DNA from: Lentzea cavernae
Lineage (GTDB): Bacteria > Actinomycetota > Actinomycetes > Mycobacteriales > Pseudonocardiaceae
Assembly (NCBI RefSeq): GCF_014653695.1
Contig: NZ_BNAR01000014.1
Coordinates: 137,406-201,405 of the forward strand
DNA: 64,000 nt
Reading direction: 5' to 3'
Of the stretch, positions 42,037-50,880 are shown piece by piece. The number at the start of each line of letters is the position of its first letter. Within the stretch, counting starts at the first letter, position 1. The notes beneath the pieces are model-generated. The model did no database searches. It saw only the letters and a list, made by a program, of their open reading frames with translations, and had not been told where the DNA came from. The position numbers and the translations under genes were made by a program.

Positions 42037-44811
42037 TCAACCCAACAAAGTCCCAGCCGATGGATCAGTGATCAAAGCCACGAACGTGTGCCGATCCCCC
42101 CACCGCCCAGAAACCCAGGCCAAAGCCCGAGCCAACCCCTCAGGCGAATCAGCAGCATGCGGCACCCCCTCAACCATCCACCACTCCACCCGCTGCCCAT
42201 CCACCACCAACGCCTCGTGCACCACCACAACCCCATCGGGCAGCGCGACCTCGAGCAGCTCACAAGCCATCCGAACCGCCCCGAGATCCCCCCACGCCAC
42301 AACCTCCCCGACATGATCGGGAGACCCGGAGAACTCCTCAGAGGCCAACGCCAGATCCAACAGGTCGGCCAACTCCTCAGACCCGTCCGCCAGCAACACC
42401 CGAGAAGCAGGCACCACCCCGAGCAACCAGGGGTGGTCCATCACCACAACGTCCTCAGCGGCAACGACCTCACCCGACAACACCCGCACCCGAGCAGGCG
42501 GCGCGAAGTCCCCCTCAGGCAATGCCGCATAGGCCCGCAGCACAACAGCATCAGCAACGACCCGGTCGGCATCCCCCAACCGATCCAGCACGAACTCCGC
42601 ATCGTCGTCGTCCAAAACCTCCAACGACGCCCGCACACCCGCAGCCCGCAACACGTGCTCAGGCAACTCGACATCCGGAACAACATCGAACAGCCCAGCG
42701 AGCGACGAGGCTCCAGCCAACCGGTACGACCGCGGAGCAGCCCCGGCCAGCGACGCGTACCGAGCGATCCACCACCCCGTGTACCCATCAGGCTCGGTCA
42801 CAGCGCGCCACGTCACCGGGTCGGAGGCCAGCAACCGCAACGCCGCAGGCCAGTCAGCAACAAGATCCAGATCCCGAACAGCCACCACGCGCCGGGGCTC
42901 GTCCGGCACGGACGACCACCAAGCAGCCTCGTCGGCAAGGTCGTGATCCGGCCCGGAAGGCTCGTCGTCGACCACCAACGAGAACCCGTCCACCACACCG
43001 ACCGCGACCAACGCGGAACGCGGGTACGAGTCGGCGATCTCCTTGGACAGCACCGGGAACGCGTCGGACTCGACCACGCCGACCAGCGGGGAGTCGGGCA
43101 GTAGCAGCTCGTCGGCGCGGTGCCACTCACCGGCGGCGTCCTGCAGGGCGAGGGCGCCCAGCCAGGGTTCCTCGCCGGCCCGCACGCCACCCAGGTCCAC
43201 CAACCGCAGCACGGTCTCAACCAGGTCCAGGCCGTCGAGACCCGCCTCGGCGTCCTCCAGCGACCGAGCCACGTTCTCGCGCAGCGAGGGATCGGCCAGC
43301 AGCTCGGCGGCACCGGCCTCCACCGCACCGAGCCGGACCAGCAGCGGATGCACGGCGTCCGGGTGCACGACCCGCAGGCCGGGCAACGGCTCGTCGGCGA
43401 TCAGGGTCGTGCGGGGCCCGGTGACGACACGACCATCGGCCAGCGGCACGGGCAGCGAGGCCAACGCCTCGCGCACGTCCGGATCCACCTCGGCCAGAGG
43501 CGCGAAGGCCGCGTAGACGTCACGCCACCAACCGGGATCGCCGGAAACCTCGGCCAACGCCGCGACGACCTCAGCGGTGGAAACCCGCGGCACCTCCAGC
43601 GCTGCCAACGCGCGAGCGTGCACGGGAGCCGACAGCTCAGCGTCCAGAAGCCCCGGCAGCGCGTCCTCGACGAGGTCGACGAGCTCCTCGGAACCGACGT
43701 CCAGCACCCGAGCCCGTGCAGGCTCGATCCACTCACCGGAAGCCAGCGGCAGCCAAGCGGAAGCACACAAAGCACGCACCACGGCAACCCGCAGGCGATC
43801 GTCCACTTCGGACAGCGGGAAGCCGGGCAGCGGCACCAGGGCGGTCCGCTCCACTGCCGGAATCCGTGCCACCAAAGCGGGATAGGCGGCCGCGGCGGCG
43901 TCCAGCACCGTCCACGCGGCCGGTCCGGGCAGGATCCGGCGGCGCGAGGGCTCGACCGGCACCGTGGCGATCAGGCGGGCGGGCAACGACAGGCGCTCGT
44001 CGGTCGGGGTCGGTGCGTGCAGCACGTCCTCGCCCAGCGCCGCGTCCAGCGGGTACGCCCACGACACAGTCCACTGAGGACGGTGCTCGACACCCTGGAC
44101 GAGTTCGGACGGCAGCTCACCGACGGTGCGCTCCACGAGCCAGCGCGACGCGCCGACGGTGACCACGCCGTCCGCCGTGACGAAGCGCTCCCACGATTGG
44201 GAACCGACCTCGATGCGGCGCAGACCGGGCAGCGCCAGCAGCAGGTCGGGGACCTCGGCGGCCAGGTCGTCCAGGGACAGCTCGACCTTCAGCGGCAGCC
44301 GGACCTCGGTGGTGAACCCGTCCGGCACGTCCTCCGACACCGGCCAGACCAGGCGCAGCACCGGCACGTCGCCGCCGCGCTCGGACGCCAGGTCCGGCAC
44401 CTCGGCGCGAGTGCGAGAAGCGGAGAACTCCACGCCACCGGAAACCGACACCACGCGCGGCGCGTCCGACACGGCCAGCACGGCCGCGAAGCCGACACCG
44501 AACTGGCCGACGCCGGACTCCTTCGAGGACGCCCTCAGCGAAGCCAGTGCGGCGACACCGGCAGCGGTCAGAGGAGCGCCGGTGTTGGCCGCGCGGAGCT
44601 CGCCGTCGGCGAGGGTGATCCGCAACACACCGGGCTCGGCACCCGCCGCGTCGGCCGCGTTCTGGGCGAGCTCGACGAGCAGGCGGTCCCGGTAACCGCC
44701 GAGGCGGAGGTCCTCCTCGGCGTTCGCGTCCTCGCGGAAGCGGGTGGGCGAACCACGCCACGCCGCCAGGACCGAGGTGCGCAGGACCTCGGTGCCGAAC
44801 GGATCACTCAC
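42037..44811 (-). CDS. Sacsin-like GHKL ATPase protein
   Basis: A 924-residue soluble protein. The N-terminal 180 residues form an Hsp90-like ATP pocket: RDRLLVELAQNAADAAG (N box), LRITLADGELRAANTGAPLT (G1) and SSKESGVGQFGVGFAAVLAVSD (G2), as in sacsin N-terminal-like proteins. The remaining 740 residues are acidic and leucine/valine-rich with no domain I recognise; they may be scaffold repeats. It overlaps the DUF3027 gene by 4 bp (ATGA). A chaperone-like role is inference. Confidence 0.8.
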   Translation of the reverse strand: MSDPFGTEVLRTSVLAAWRGSPTRFREDANAEEDLRLGGYRDRLLVELAQNAADAAGAEPGVLRITLADGELRAANTGAPLTAAGVAALASLRASSKESGVGQFGVGFAAVLAVSDAPRVVSVSGGVEFSASRTRAEVPDLASERGGDVPVLRLVWPVSEDVPDGFTTEVRLPLKVELSLDDLAAEVPDLLLALPGLRRIEVGSQSWERFVTADGVVTVGASRWLVERTVGELPSELVQGVEHRPQWTVSWAYPLDAALGEDVLHAPTPTDERLSLPARLIATVPVEPSRRRILPGPAAWTVLDAAAAAYPALVARIPAVERTALVPLPGFPLSEVDDRLRVAVVRALCASAWLPLASGEWIEPARARVLDVGSEELVDLVEDALPGLLDAELSAPVHARALAALEVPRVSTAEVVAALAEVSGDPGWWRDVYAAFAPLAEVDPDVREALASLPVPLADGRVVTGPRTTLIADEPLPGLRVVHPDAVHPLLVRLGAVEAGAAELLADPSLRENVARSLEDAEAGLDGLDLVETVLRLVDLGGVRAGEEPWLGALALQDAAGEWHRADELLLPDSPLVGVVESDAFPVLSKEIADSYPRSALVAVGVVDGFSLVVDDEPSGPDHDLADEAAWWSSVPDEPRRVVAVRDLDLVADWPAALRLLASDPVTWRAVTEPDGYTGWWIARYASLAGAAPRSYRLAGASSLAGLFDVVPDVELPEHVLRAAGVRASLEVLDDDDAEFVLDRLGDADRVVADAVVLRAYAALPEGDFAPPARVRVLSGEVVAAEDVVVMDHPWLLGVVPASRVLLADGSEELADLLDLALASEEFSGSPDHVGEVVAWGDLGAVRMACELLEVALPDGVVVVHEALVVDGQRVEWWMVEGVPHAADSPEGLARALAWVSGRWGDRHTFVALITDPSAGTLLG

Positions 44812-45545
44812 TCCGAGACGTCCAGAACGTCGAGCTGCGCGTCGTCGTAGACCAGGTCGGCGACCGGCACCATCGGGCTGATGTCGACCTCGACCTGCGA
44901 GTGCGCGCCGCAGCCGTACTCGACGTGCACGACGTGGCCGTCCGCCGGGGCGATCTCGTTGGCGCAGACGCCGAACGCGGCGCCGAACGCGCCGGCCACG
45001 CGGGTGTAGAAGCCGCAGGTGCCGCAGTGCGCGGGGGCGCTGCGGGCCATGTCGGAGCGCGGACCGAAGTCGGAGCCCGCCCAGCGGTCGGCTGCCTCGA
45101 GGCGGCCCTCGCGGGACAGGACGCGGGTGCGGCCGAGGCCGATCTCCAGCGCCACCTCCTCGACCGCGGGGTCGTCGGAGTGCACGTACGCCTCGATCAG
45201 GCGCGGGTCGTCGTCGCGCGGCGGCATCAGGTCGCCGACGCCCAGGTCACCGGCGCGGACGCGTTCGCTCCACGGCACCCACTCGGGGGCGACCAGGGCG
45301 TCCTGGCCGGGCAGCAGCACGACCTCGCTGACCGAGACCGGGGAGCCCTCGCCCGCGTGGGCGACGGTCACCGCCCAGGTCCAGCCGCGGTAGCCGGCGT
45401 GCTCGGCGTCGAACAGGTGCGTCACCGAGTACTCGTCCTCGGCGGACACCCCCACATGAGCGCCGACACGTTCCATGCCGGCCTCTTCCTGCGCGGCTGC
45501 GCGGGCGAGATCAACGGCATCGAGGAGCATCTCAGTCGCGGTCAC
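44808..45545 (-). CDS. DUF3027 family protein
   Basis: A 245-residue acidic protein. The centre ARSAPAHCGTCGFYTRVAGAFGAAFGVCANEIAPADGHVVHVEYGCGAHSQ carries four cysteines (CGTC, VCANE, YGCGAH) that probably bind a metal. The N-terminal EDEYSVTHLFDAEHAGYRGWTWAVTVAH is also conserved in DUF3027. GTG 45545 has CACAAT about 8 bp upstream and may be leaderless. It is coupled to the sacsin-like ATPase, suggesting joint function. It corresponds to Rv0877 by context (from memory). Confidence 0.8.
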   Translation of the reverse strand: MTATEMLLDAVDLARAAAQEEAGMERVGAHVGVSAEDEYSVTHLFDAEHAGYRGWTWAVTVAHAGEGSPVSVSEVVLLPGQDALVAPEWVPWSERVRAGDLGVGDLMPPRDDDPRLIEAYVHSDDPAVEEVALEIGLGRTRVLSREGRLEAADRWAGSDFGPRSDMARSAPAHCGTCGFYTRVAGAFGAAFGVCANEIAPADGHVVHVEYGCGAHSQVEVDISPMVPVADLVYDDAQLDVLDVSE

Positions 45546-45603
45546 GTCATGAATTGTGCCGCAGGTCTTCGCCGGGACGAAAACTCGTGCCACCCTCCGT
45601 TGG

Positions 45604-46356
45604 GTGCGCTCACCCGTCTGGCTGGTCATCGTCGCGGTCCTGGCCGCGTGTTCGACGCCTCAAGAAACAAAACCGCAGGTAGAAGTCCTGCAAAAGATTC
45701 CGCACGACACGTCGGCGTTCACCCAGGGGTTGGAACTGGTCGACGGCGTCCTCTACGAGGGCACCGGCCTCGAGGGCAAGTCGACGATGCGCGCGCTCGA
45801 CCCGTCGACCGGCGACGTCCAGAAGAAGGTCGACCTCCCGCCGGACTTCTTCGGTGAGGGCATCACCGTCGTCGGCGACACCATCTGGCAGATCACGTGG
45901 CAGAACGGCGTCGCGATCGAACGCGACCGCAAGACGCTCGGCGAGCTCCGCCGCGTCTCCTACCGGGGTGAGGGCTGGGGCATCTGCGACGACGGTCAGC
46001 GCCTGGTCATGAGCGACGGCACCGCGAAGCTGACGTTCCGCGACCCGAAGACGTTCGCCGAGACCGGGAGCGTGCAGGTCACGCGGGACGGGCAGCCCCT
46101 CACTCAGCTCAACGAGCTCGAGTGCGTCGGCGGCAAGGTCTGGTCGAACGTGTGGAAGACCGACGAGATCGTCCGCATCGACCCGTCCACCGGCAAGGTG
46201 ACCGACACCTACGACCTGTCCTCGCTCAAGCCGAGCGGCGACGTGGACGTCCTCAACGGCATCGCGCACGTGCCCGGGACCAACGAGTTCCTGGTCACAG
46301 GCAAGAACTGGCCGACCATCTTCCGGGTGAGGTTCAACGGGATGGGGCAGGATTGA
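45604..46356 (+). CDS. Glutaminyl-peptide cyclotransferase-like lipoprotein
   Basis: A 250-residue lipoprotein with lipobox LAAC (about residue 15). The body is a five-bladed beta-propeller of plant-type glutamine cyclotransferases (PF05096): FTQGLELVDGVLYEGTGL, SYRGEGWGICDDGQRLVMSDGT, LNELECVGGKVWSNVWKTDEIVRIDPSTG, VLNGIAHVPGTNEFLVTGKNWP. It would form N-terminal pyroglutamate on exported proteins. A GTG at 45556 could extend the signal peptide by 16 residues. The MFS gene follows 4 bp later. Confidence 0.83.
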   Translation: MRSPVWLVIVAVLAACSTPQETKPQVEVLQKIPHDTSAFTQGLELVDGVLYEGTGLEGKSTMRALDPSTGDVQKKVDLPPDFFGEGITVVGDTIWQITWQNGVAIERDRKTLGELRRVSYRGEGWGICDDGQRLVMSDGTAKLTFRDPKTFAETGSVQVTRDGQPLTQLNELECVGGKVWSNVWKTDEIVRIDPSTGKVTDTYDLSSLKPSGDVDVLNGIAHVPGTNEFLVTGKNWPTIFRVRFNGMGQD

Positions 46357-46360
46357 CGGT

Positions 46361-47863
46361 GTGACGGGCGATCGCGGGTGGAGTGACGAAGAGACTCCGA
46401 AGCGCTACCCCTGGCAGGACGACGAGTACCGGCCGCGGGAGCGTCGCGAGACGCCGTCCGAACACGGTTTCCAGCCGCCTCCGCGCCGTCCGCAGAACAC
46501 CCGGCCGCTGCCCAACTCCGACCAGCAGACGACGCCGACGCCCAAGCCGCCGCGCAAGCTCACGGTCACGCGCGTCGCGTGGTTCCGCAGCAAGCAGCTC
46601 TCGCAGCAGGCGGTCGCGGCGTTCCGGCGGGCGGCCCGCGCCGACGGCGCCGGGAAGTCCGGAATGACGTCGGTCACCTACTCGGTGATGATGAACTACG
46701 CCGCCGACGCCGCGATGGCCGTCGCTCTGGCGAACACGCTGTTCTTCTCCGCGGCCAGCGCGGAGTCCAAGACCAAGGTCGCGCTCTACCTGCTGATCAC
46801 GGTCGCGCCGTTCGCGTTGATCGCGCCGGTGATCGGCCCGCTGCTCGACAAGATCCAGCGCGGGCGGCGGCTCGCCCTGGCGGCGTCGTGCGTGCTGCGG
46901 ATCGGCCTGTCGGTCGTGATGGCGCTGAACTTCGACAACTGGCTGCTGTACCCGGCGGCGCTGGGCAGCATGGTGCTCAGCAAGTCGTTCACCGTGCTCA
47001 AGTCCGCGATCACCCCGCGCGTGCTGCCACCGGACATCACGCTGTCCAAGACCAACGCCCGCATGACCATCTTCGGCCTGGCCGCGGGCGGCGTGTTCGG
47101 TGCGTTCGCAGCGGGCTTCGCGAACCTGTTCGGCTCGCCGGGCGCGTTGTGGTTCACCGCCGTGCTGTGCGGTGTGAACGCGTGGCTGTGCATGAAGATC
47201 CCGTCGTGGGTCGAGGTGACCGAGGGCGAGGTCCCCGCGACGCTGACGGCCAGGCCCGCCAAGCACCGCGTGTCGCGGCACGTCGTGGTCTCGTTGTGGG
47301 GCAACGGGTCCATCCGCGTGCTGACCGGCTTCCTGACGCTGTTCGCGGCGTTCGTGATCCGCGAGCAGACCGAGGGGGACGCGGTCGGGCAGCTCCTGCT
47401 GCTGGGCGTGATCGCCGGCGCGGCCGGTGTCGGAAGCTTCCTCGGCAACGCGATCGGCGCGCGCCAGCACTTCGGCAAGCCGGACGAGGTGGTCATCGCC
47501 TGCGTCGCCACGGCACTGGCGGCCACGATCGTCGCCGCCGCGCTGCCGGGCCTCGTCACCGCCGCGATCGTCGGCCTGCTGGGCGCCACGGCGTCGTCAC
47601 TGGCCAAGATCAGTCTCGACGCGGTGATCCAGGACGACCTGCCGGAGGAGTCGCGGGCGTCGGCGTTCGGCCGCTCCGAGACGATCCTGCAGCTCGCGTG
47701 GGTCTTCGGCGGCGCTCTCGGCGTGCTGCTGCCCGCGACGTTCTGGGTCGGCTTCACGGTGCTCGCCGTGCTCCTCGCGCTGGGTCTGGCGCAGACGTGG
47801 ATGTACCGCAACGGAACCTCGTTGCACAGACTGGTCCGCAGGCCTGCCCCGGTGACCCCGTAG
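46361..47863 (+). CDS. MFS transporter with proline-rich N-terminus
   Basis: A 500-residue protein. About 70 N-terminal residues are disordered and rich in Pro, Arg and Glu (YPWQDDEYRPRERRE, PPPRRPQNTRPLP). About 12 helices follow, with IAPVIGPLLDKIQRGRRLALAAS as the loop 2-3 motif. It fits the Rv0876c-like actinobacterial family of unknown substrate (from memory). It lies in an operon with the cyclotransferase lipoprotein and the DUF2771 gene. Confidence 0.82.
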   Translation: MTGDRGWSDEETPKRYPWQDDEYRPRERRETPSEHGFQPPPRRPQNTRPLPNSDQQTTPTPKPPRKLTVTRVAWFRSKQLSQQAVAAFRRAARADGAGKSGMTSVTYSVMMNYAADAAMAVALANTLFFSAASAESKTKVALYLLITVAPFALIAPVIGPLLDKIQRGRRLALAASCVLRIGLSVVMALNFDNWLLYPAALGSMVLSKSFTVLKSAITPRVLPPDITLSKTNARMTIFGLAAGGVFGAFAAGFANLFGSPGALWFTAVLCGVNAWLCMKIPSWVEVTEGEVPATLTARPAKHRVSRHVVVSLWGNGSIRVLTGFLTLFAAFVIREQTEGDAVGQLLLLGVIAGAAGVGSFLGNAIGARQHFGKPDEVVIACVATALAATIVAAALPGLVTAAIVGLLGATASSLAKISLDAVIQDDLPEESRASAFGRSETILQLAWVFGGALGVLLPATFWVGFTVLAVLLALGLAQTWMYRNGTSLHRLVRRPAPVTP

Positions 47864-47872
47864 GCTGCTGAC

Positions 47873-48328
47873 GTGCGTCGACTTGCTTCCGTCCTGGCCG
47901 CCAGCGTTCTCGTGCTGACGGGGTGCTCGCTCCCCCGCCACTACCCGGAGGTCACGTTCCACGCGAACGGCAAGACCATCAGGGTCGAGCCGGCGGTCTA
48001 CTGCGACGTCGAGGGCAACAACTGCGCGGAGCAGACCCAGCCCGCGAAGCTCAAGGTCCCGGCGGGCAAGGTCGTGCAGATCTCGGTGGACGGCCAGCTC
48101 GCCGACGGCCTGTGGGAGGCCGTGTTCCTCTACCGGGACGCGAAGGGCGAGGAGAAGACCACGGGCACCGGCCTGCTGGGCAAGGGCGAGAACTTCACCT
48201 ACACCCTCGCCCTGCCCGACAAGACCGACCAGCTGATGGGCATCGAGATCCACGAGGCCGCCGCGGCCGTCCTCGACACCGGCCAGCCGCTGCTGCGCGG
48301 CTACTGGGCCGTCGAGGTCACGAACTAG
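47873..48328 (+). CDS. DUF2771 family lipoprotein
   Basis: A 151-residue exported protein with lipobox LTGC (about residue 18). The mature domain is beta-rich: PEVTFHANGKTIRVEPAVYCDVEGNNCAE, with two cysteines probably joined, then KLKVPAGKVVQISVDGQLADGLWEAVFLYRD. This matches DUF2771 (Rv0875c-like, from memory). It follows the MFS gene by 9 bp. Its end overlaps the convergent HD gene by 4 bp. Function is unknown. Confidence 0.78.
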   Translation: MRRLASVLAASVLVLTGCSLPRHYPEVTFHANGKTIRVEPAVYCDVEGNNCAEQTQPAKLKVPAGKVVQISVDGQLADGLWEAVFLYRDAKGEEKTTGTGLLGKGENFTYTLALPDKTDQLMGIEIHEAAAAVLDTGQPLLRGYWAVEVTN

Positions 48329-48909
48329 CGTCGCCCGAAAGCTTCCCACCACTCGCTCGGTGCGATGCGGAGCGCGGAGTCCATCAACGCCTTGCCGGTG
48401 TCGGTGACCACCGAGGCCTGCATGGTCTGGATGAAGCGTTCCATCTTCGAGACCCCCGCGGCCTGGTACTCCCTGGCCTGCAACAACAACTCGAGCTTGT
48501 CCGCGTCACGCGAGCAGCGCGCCTCGGGCGTGTGGTCGATGTCCTTGGCGGCCTCGTGCTCGGCCACCAGTGCCTCGATGTGCGCGGCCAGCGGCGCGGG
48601 CAGGTGCCGGACCTGGTCGCGCGCCACGGCCTCCGGCGGCACCTTCACGTCGAGGTAGAGCTTGCCGACGTACGGGATGTCGCCGATGCGCGCCTCCGGC
48701 ACGTCGTGGAACAGGCCCAGGGTCGCCGCCCTGTCCGGGTTCGCGCCCTCCTGCATGGCGAGCGCGAACGCCAGCACGCCCACCCGGAACGAGTGGGCGG
48801 CCACCGATTCGGGGTTCTGCACCCCGGCGAAGAGCCACCCCGCTCTGGGCAGGCGCTTGAGCTGGCCGACCTCGTAGACGAACTCGACGATCCGATCCGC
48901 GTCAGACAT
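48325..48909 (-). CDS. HD-domain hydrolase, YfbR/HDDC2-like
   Basis: A 194-residue metal-dependent phosphohydrolase. The HD ligands are seen in NPESVAAHSFRVG and LGLFHDVPEARIGDIPY, with a later aspartate in CSRDADKLELLLQAREY. Relatives such as YfbR dephosphorylate deoxynucleoside 5'-monophosphates. It lies 13 bp downstream of the cold shock gene on the same strand and may share its transcript. Confidence 0.87.
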   Translation of the reverse strand: MSDADRIVEFVYEVGQLKRLPRAGWLFAGVQNPESVAAHSFRVGVLAFALAMQEGANPDRAATLGLFHDVPEARIGDIPYVGKLYLDVKVPPEAVARDQVRHLPAPLAAHIEALVAEHEAAKDIDHTPEARCSRDADKLELLLQAREYQAAGVSKMERFIQTMQASVVTDTGKALMDSALRIAPSEWWEAFGRR

Positions 48910-48922
48910 GACGCCGATCCTT

Positions 48923-49324
48923 TTACGGATCGAGGTCCCGCGCCACCACGCGGACGGCCTCGGCGACGAGCTTCATCGTCTTCTTGTCGGACGGGTAGCG
49001 GCCGCGGCGCAGGTCGGGCTGGACCTTGTTCTCGAGGAGCCGGATCACTTCCTCGATCAGGCCGTGCAGCTCCTCGGCGGGACGGCGGCGCGCCTCCGCG
49101 ACGGAGGGAGCCGGGTCGACCAGGCGCACGGACAGCGCCTGCGGGCCGCGGCGGCCTTCCGCCATGCCGAACTCGATGCGCTGGCCGGCCTTGAGGCCGT
49201 CGACGCCGGGAGGCAACGCCGCTTTGCGGACGTAGACGTCCTCGCCACCGTCCTGCGTGACGAAGCCGAAGCCCTTCTCCGTGTCGTACCACTTGACCTT
49301 GCCGGTCGGCACCGCGCTCACCAT
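48923..49324 (-). CDS. Cold shock protein with C-terminal extension
   Basis: A 133-residue protein. Residues about 5-70 form a cold shock domain with RNP1 KGFGFVTQD and RNP2 EDVYVRKAAL. A helical, charged tail (ELHGLIEEVIRLLENKV, SDKKTMKLVAEAVRVV) doubles the usual CSP length, as in the mycobacterial CspB type. It binds single-stranded RNA or DNA. The exact start is unclear: ATG 49324, GTG 49321 and GTG 49312 are all near GAGGGA. Confidence 0.88.
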   Translation of the reverse strand: MVSAVPTGKVKWYDTEKGFGFVTQDGGEDVYVRKAALPPGVDGLKAGQRIEFGMAEGRRGPQALSVRLVDPAPSVAEARRRPAEELHGLIEEVIRLLENKVQPDLRRGRYPSDKKTMKLVAEAVRVVARDLDP

Positions 49325-49437
49325 TCCCTCAGCTCTTGCACGACGAACGCGCCCAGGGCGTACCCAGGACGCGTCCCACCAGAGTAGCCAGAAGACCTTG
49401 GCGAAGGCACCTCCGTTAGCGCGACTACGCTGGTCAC

Positions 49438-49641
49438 ATGACCGCTCCGAAGTTGATGCCGCTGGCCATCGGCCTGTTCGCCGTGGGCGTACTGGCGATC
49501 ATCGCGGTCTTCGTGCTCTTCGCGCTGGGCCACGGCGACCTGCCCGTGTGGCTGAACGTCGCGGCCACCTACCTGCCGGCCGCAGGCCTCGGGCTCGGGA
49601 TCATCGCGGTGGTCAGGAAGTCGCGGCAGAAGAGGTCCTGA
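49438..49641 (+). CDS. Small two-helix membrane protein
   Basis: A 67-residue protein with two membrane helices (LAIGLFAVGVLAIIAVFVLFALG and AATYLPAAGLGLGIIAVV) and a basic C-terminus (RKSRQKRS). It is divergent from the cold shock gene, and its end overlaps the convergent phosphatase gene by 29 bp. No family is recognised. Confidence 0.65.
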   Translation: MTAPKLMPLAIGLFAVGVLAIIAVFVLFALGHGDLPVWLNVAATYLPAAGLGLGIIAVVRKSRQKRS

Positions 49642-50230
49642 GCCACTGCGGGAACTCCCGCAGGTCCTCCAGGACGACGGCCGCGCCCGCCTCGGTCAGC
49701 TCGGCGCGGGAGCACGGCCCGGTGACGACGCCGACGCCCAGCGCTCCCGCCGCCTCGGCCCCGCGCATGTCACCGACGTGGTCGCCCACGTAGACGGCGG
49801 CGCCGTGCAGCTTGAGCGACTCGGCCTTGCCCGTCGACCACAGCTCGCCGTAGAGGTGGTCGACCTCCCAGCCCAGCGCGTCCAGGTGCAGCGCGGCGTT
49901 CTTGCGGTACTTGCCGGTCACGATCATGGTCTGGCCGCCCAGCTCGCGCACGGCCTGCAGCGCGGCGGCGGCTCCCGGCAGCGCGACCGTCGCCGGGATC
50001 ACGACGTCCGGGTACAGCGCGCGGAAGAGCGAGACCAGCTCCGGGATCTCCTCCTCGGGCACGCCCATGTCGCGGTAGATCATGTCGAGGGGCGGGCCGA
50101 GGTTCGCCGCGAAGTGCTCGCCGTCGAGGTCGTGCCCGGTGCGGGCGCCCACCTCGTTCAGGACGGCGGCCATGCCCGGTCGCGGGTCGATGAGGGTCAT
50201 GTCCAGGTCGAAGCCCACGGTGAACGGCAC
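49613..50230 (-). CDS. HAD-family phosphatase, Gph-like
   Basis: A 205-residue hydrolase. HAD motif I is GFDLDMTLIDPRPGM, motif II the threonine in TMIVTGKYRKNAALHL with its lysine as motif III, and motif IV VYVGDHVGDMRGAEAAG. The cap is alpha-helical (class I), like phosphoglycolate or nucleotide phosphatases. The GTG at 50230 is chosen because the HAD fold begins there. It is divergent from a tetR gene with a shared operator. Confidence 0.88.
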   Translation of the reverse strand: MPFTVGFDLDMTLIDPRPGMAAVLNEVGARTGHDLDGEHFAANLGPPLDMIYRDMGVPEEEIPELVSLFRALYPDVVIPATVALPGAAAALQAVRELGGQTMIVTGKYRKNAALHLDALGWEVDHLYGELWSTGKAESLKLHGAAVYVGDHVGDMRGAEAAGALGVGVVTGPCSRAELTEAGAAVVLEDLREFPQWLRTSSAATS

Positions 50231-50247
50231 AGAACACGACTCTACGT

Positions 50248-50274
50248 CTTTACAAAAGCCATAACTGTGTAAAG
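50248..50274. promoter_or_regulatory. Dyad CTTTACA-N13-TGTAAAG, likely TetR operator
   Basis: Perfect 7-bp arms lie in the 52-bp gap between the divergent HAD phosphatase and tetR genes. TetR regulators usually bind such a site and repress both directions. Confidence 0.55.
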
Positions 50275-50282
50275 GTGAAGTG

Positions 50283-50825
50283 GTGAGCGACATCACCGAG
50301 CTCTTATTGGACGCGGCCGCCGACCTGTTGGCGGCCCGGGGCTTCCACGGGCTGCGCATGATCGAGGTCGCCAGTCGCGCCGGGGTGAGCAGACAGACCG
50401 TCTACAACGAGTTCGGCAACAAGGAGGGGCTCGTCCAGGCCGTCGCGGTCCACAAGACGGAGGAGTACCTGACCGGGATCGCGACCCGGCTGCAGGACGA
50501 CCCCGACCCGTGGGAGGCGATGCGGTCGGCGTTCCGCTTCACCTTCGAGCAGACCGAGAAGGACCGGCTGGTCTCGGCCGTGCTGACCGGGCAGAACGCC
50601 GAGGACCTGTTGCCGTTCATCACGATCCGCGGCCATCCGATCCTCTTCCACGCGACCGAGGTCGTCGAGCAGCACCTGAGCCGGCACTTCCCCGGCAGGC
50701 ACGTGCGGCTCACGGCGGAGACGACCGTGCGTCTCGCCCTGAGCCACCTGCTGATGCCGAGCGGGGACCTGGACGGCGCGATGGACGCCGTCGTGCGGGT
50801 CGCGAGAGTGACGATGAACGCATGA
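50283..50825 (+). CDS. TetR-family transcriptional regulator
   Basis: A 180-residue regulator. The N-terminal helix-turn-helix is DAAADLLAARGFHGLRMIEVASRAGVSRQTVYNEFGNKEGLVQAV. The ligand-binding C-terminal domain is alpha-helical. It starts at GTG 50283 or 50280, with AAGGTGAAG upstream. Its targets may be the divergent phosphatase gene and the manganese transporter 55 bp downstream; neither is proved. Confidence 0.9.
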   Translation: MSDITELLLDAAADLLAARGFHGLRMIEVASRAGVSRQTVYNEFGNKEGLVQAVAVHKTEEYLTGIATRLQDDPDPWEAMRSAFRFTFEQTEKDRLVSAVLTGQNAEDLLPFITIRGHPILFHATEVVEQHLSRHFPGRHVRLTAETTVRLALSHLLMPSGDLDGAMDAVVRVARVTMNA

Positions 50826-50839
50826 GTTAGGCCCTGGAG

Positions 50840-50870
50840 CCCCTTGTTGCAATAATCCTGCAACAAGGGG
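50840..50870 (+). promoter_or_regulatory. 12-bp dyad overlapping the Nramp ribosome binding site
   Basis: CCCCTTGTTGCA (50840-50851) and TGCAACAAGGGG (50859-50870) are perfect inverted repeats around ATAATCC. The right arm supplies GGGG of the ribosome binding site GGGGAGG (50867-50873) before the GTG at 50881. It could be a regulator operator, an RNA hairpin masking translation, or the terminator of tetR. Confidence 0.6.
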
Positions 50871-50880
50871 AGGTGTCCTG

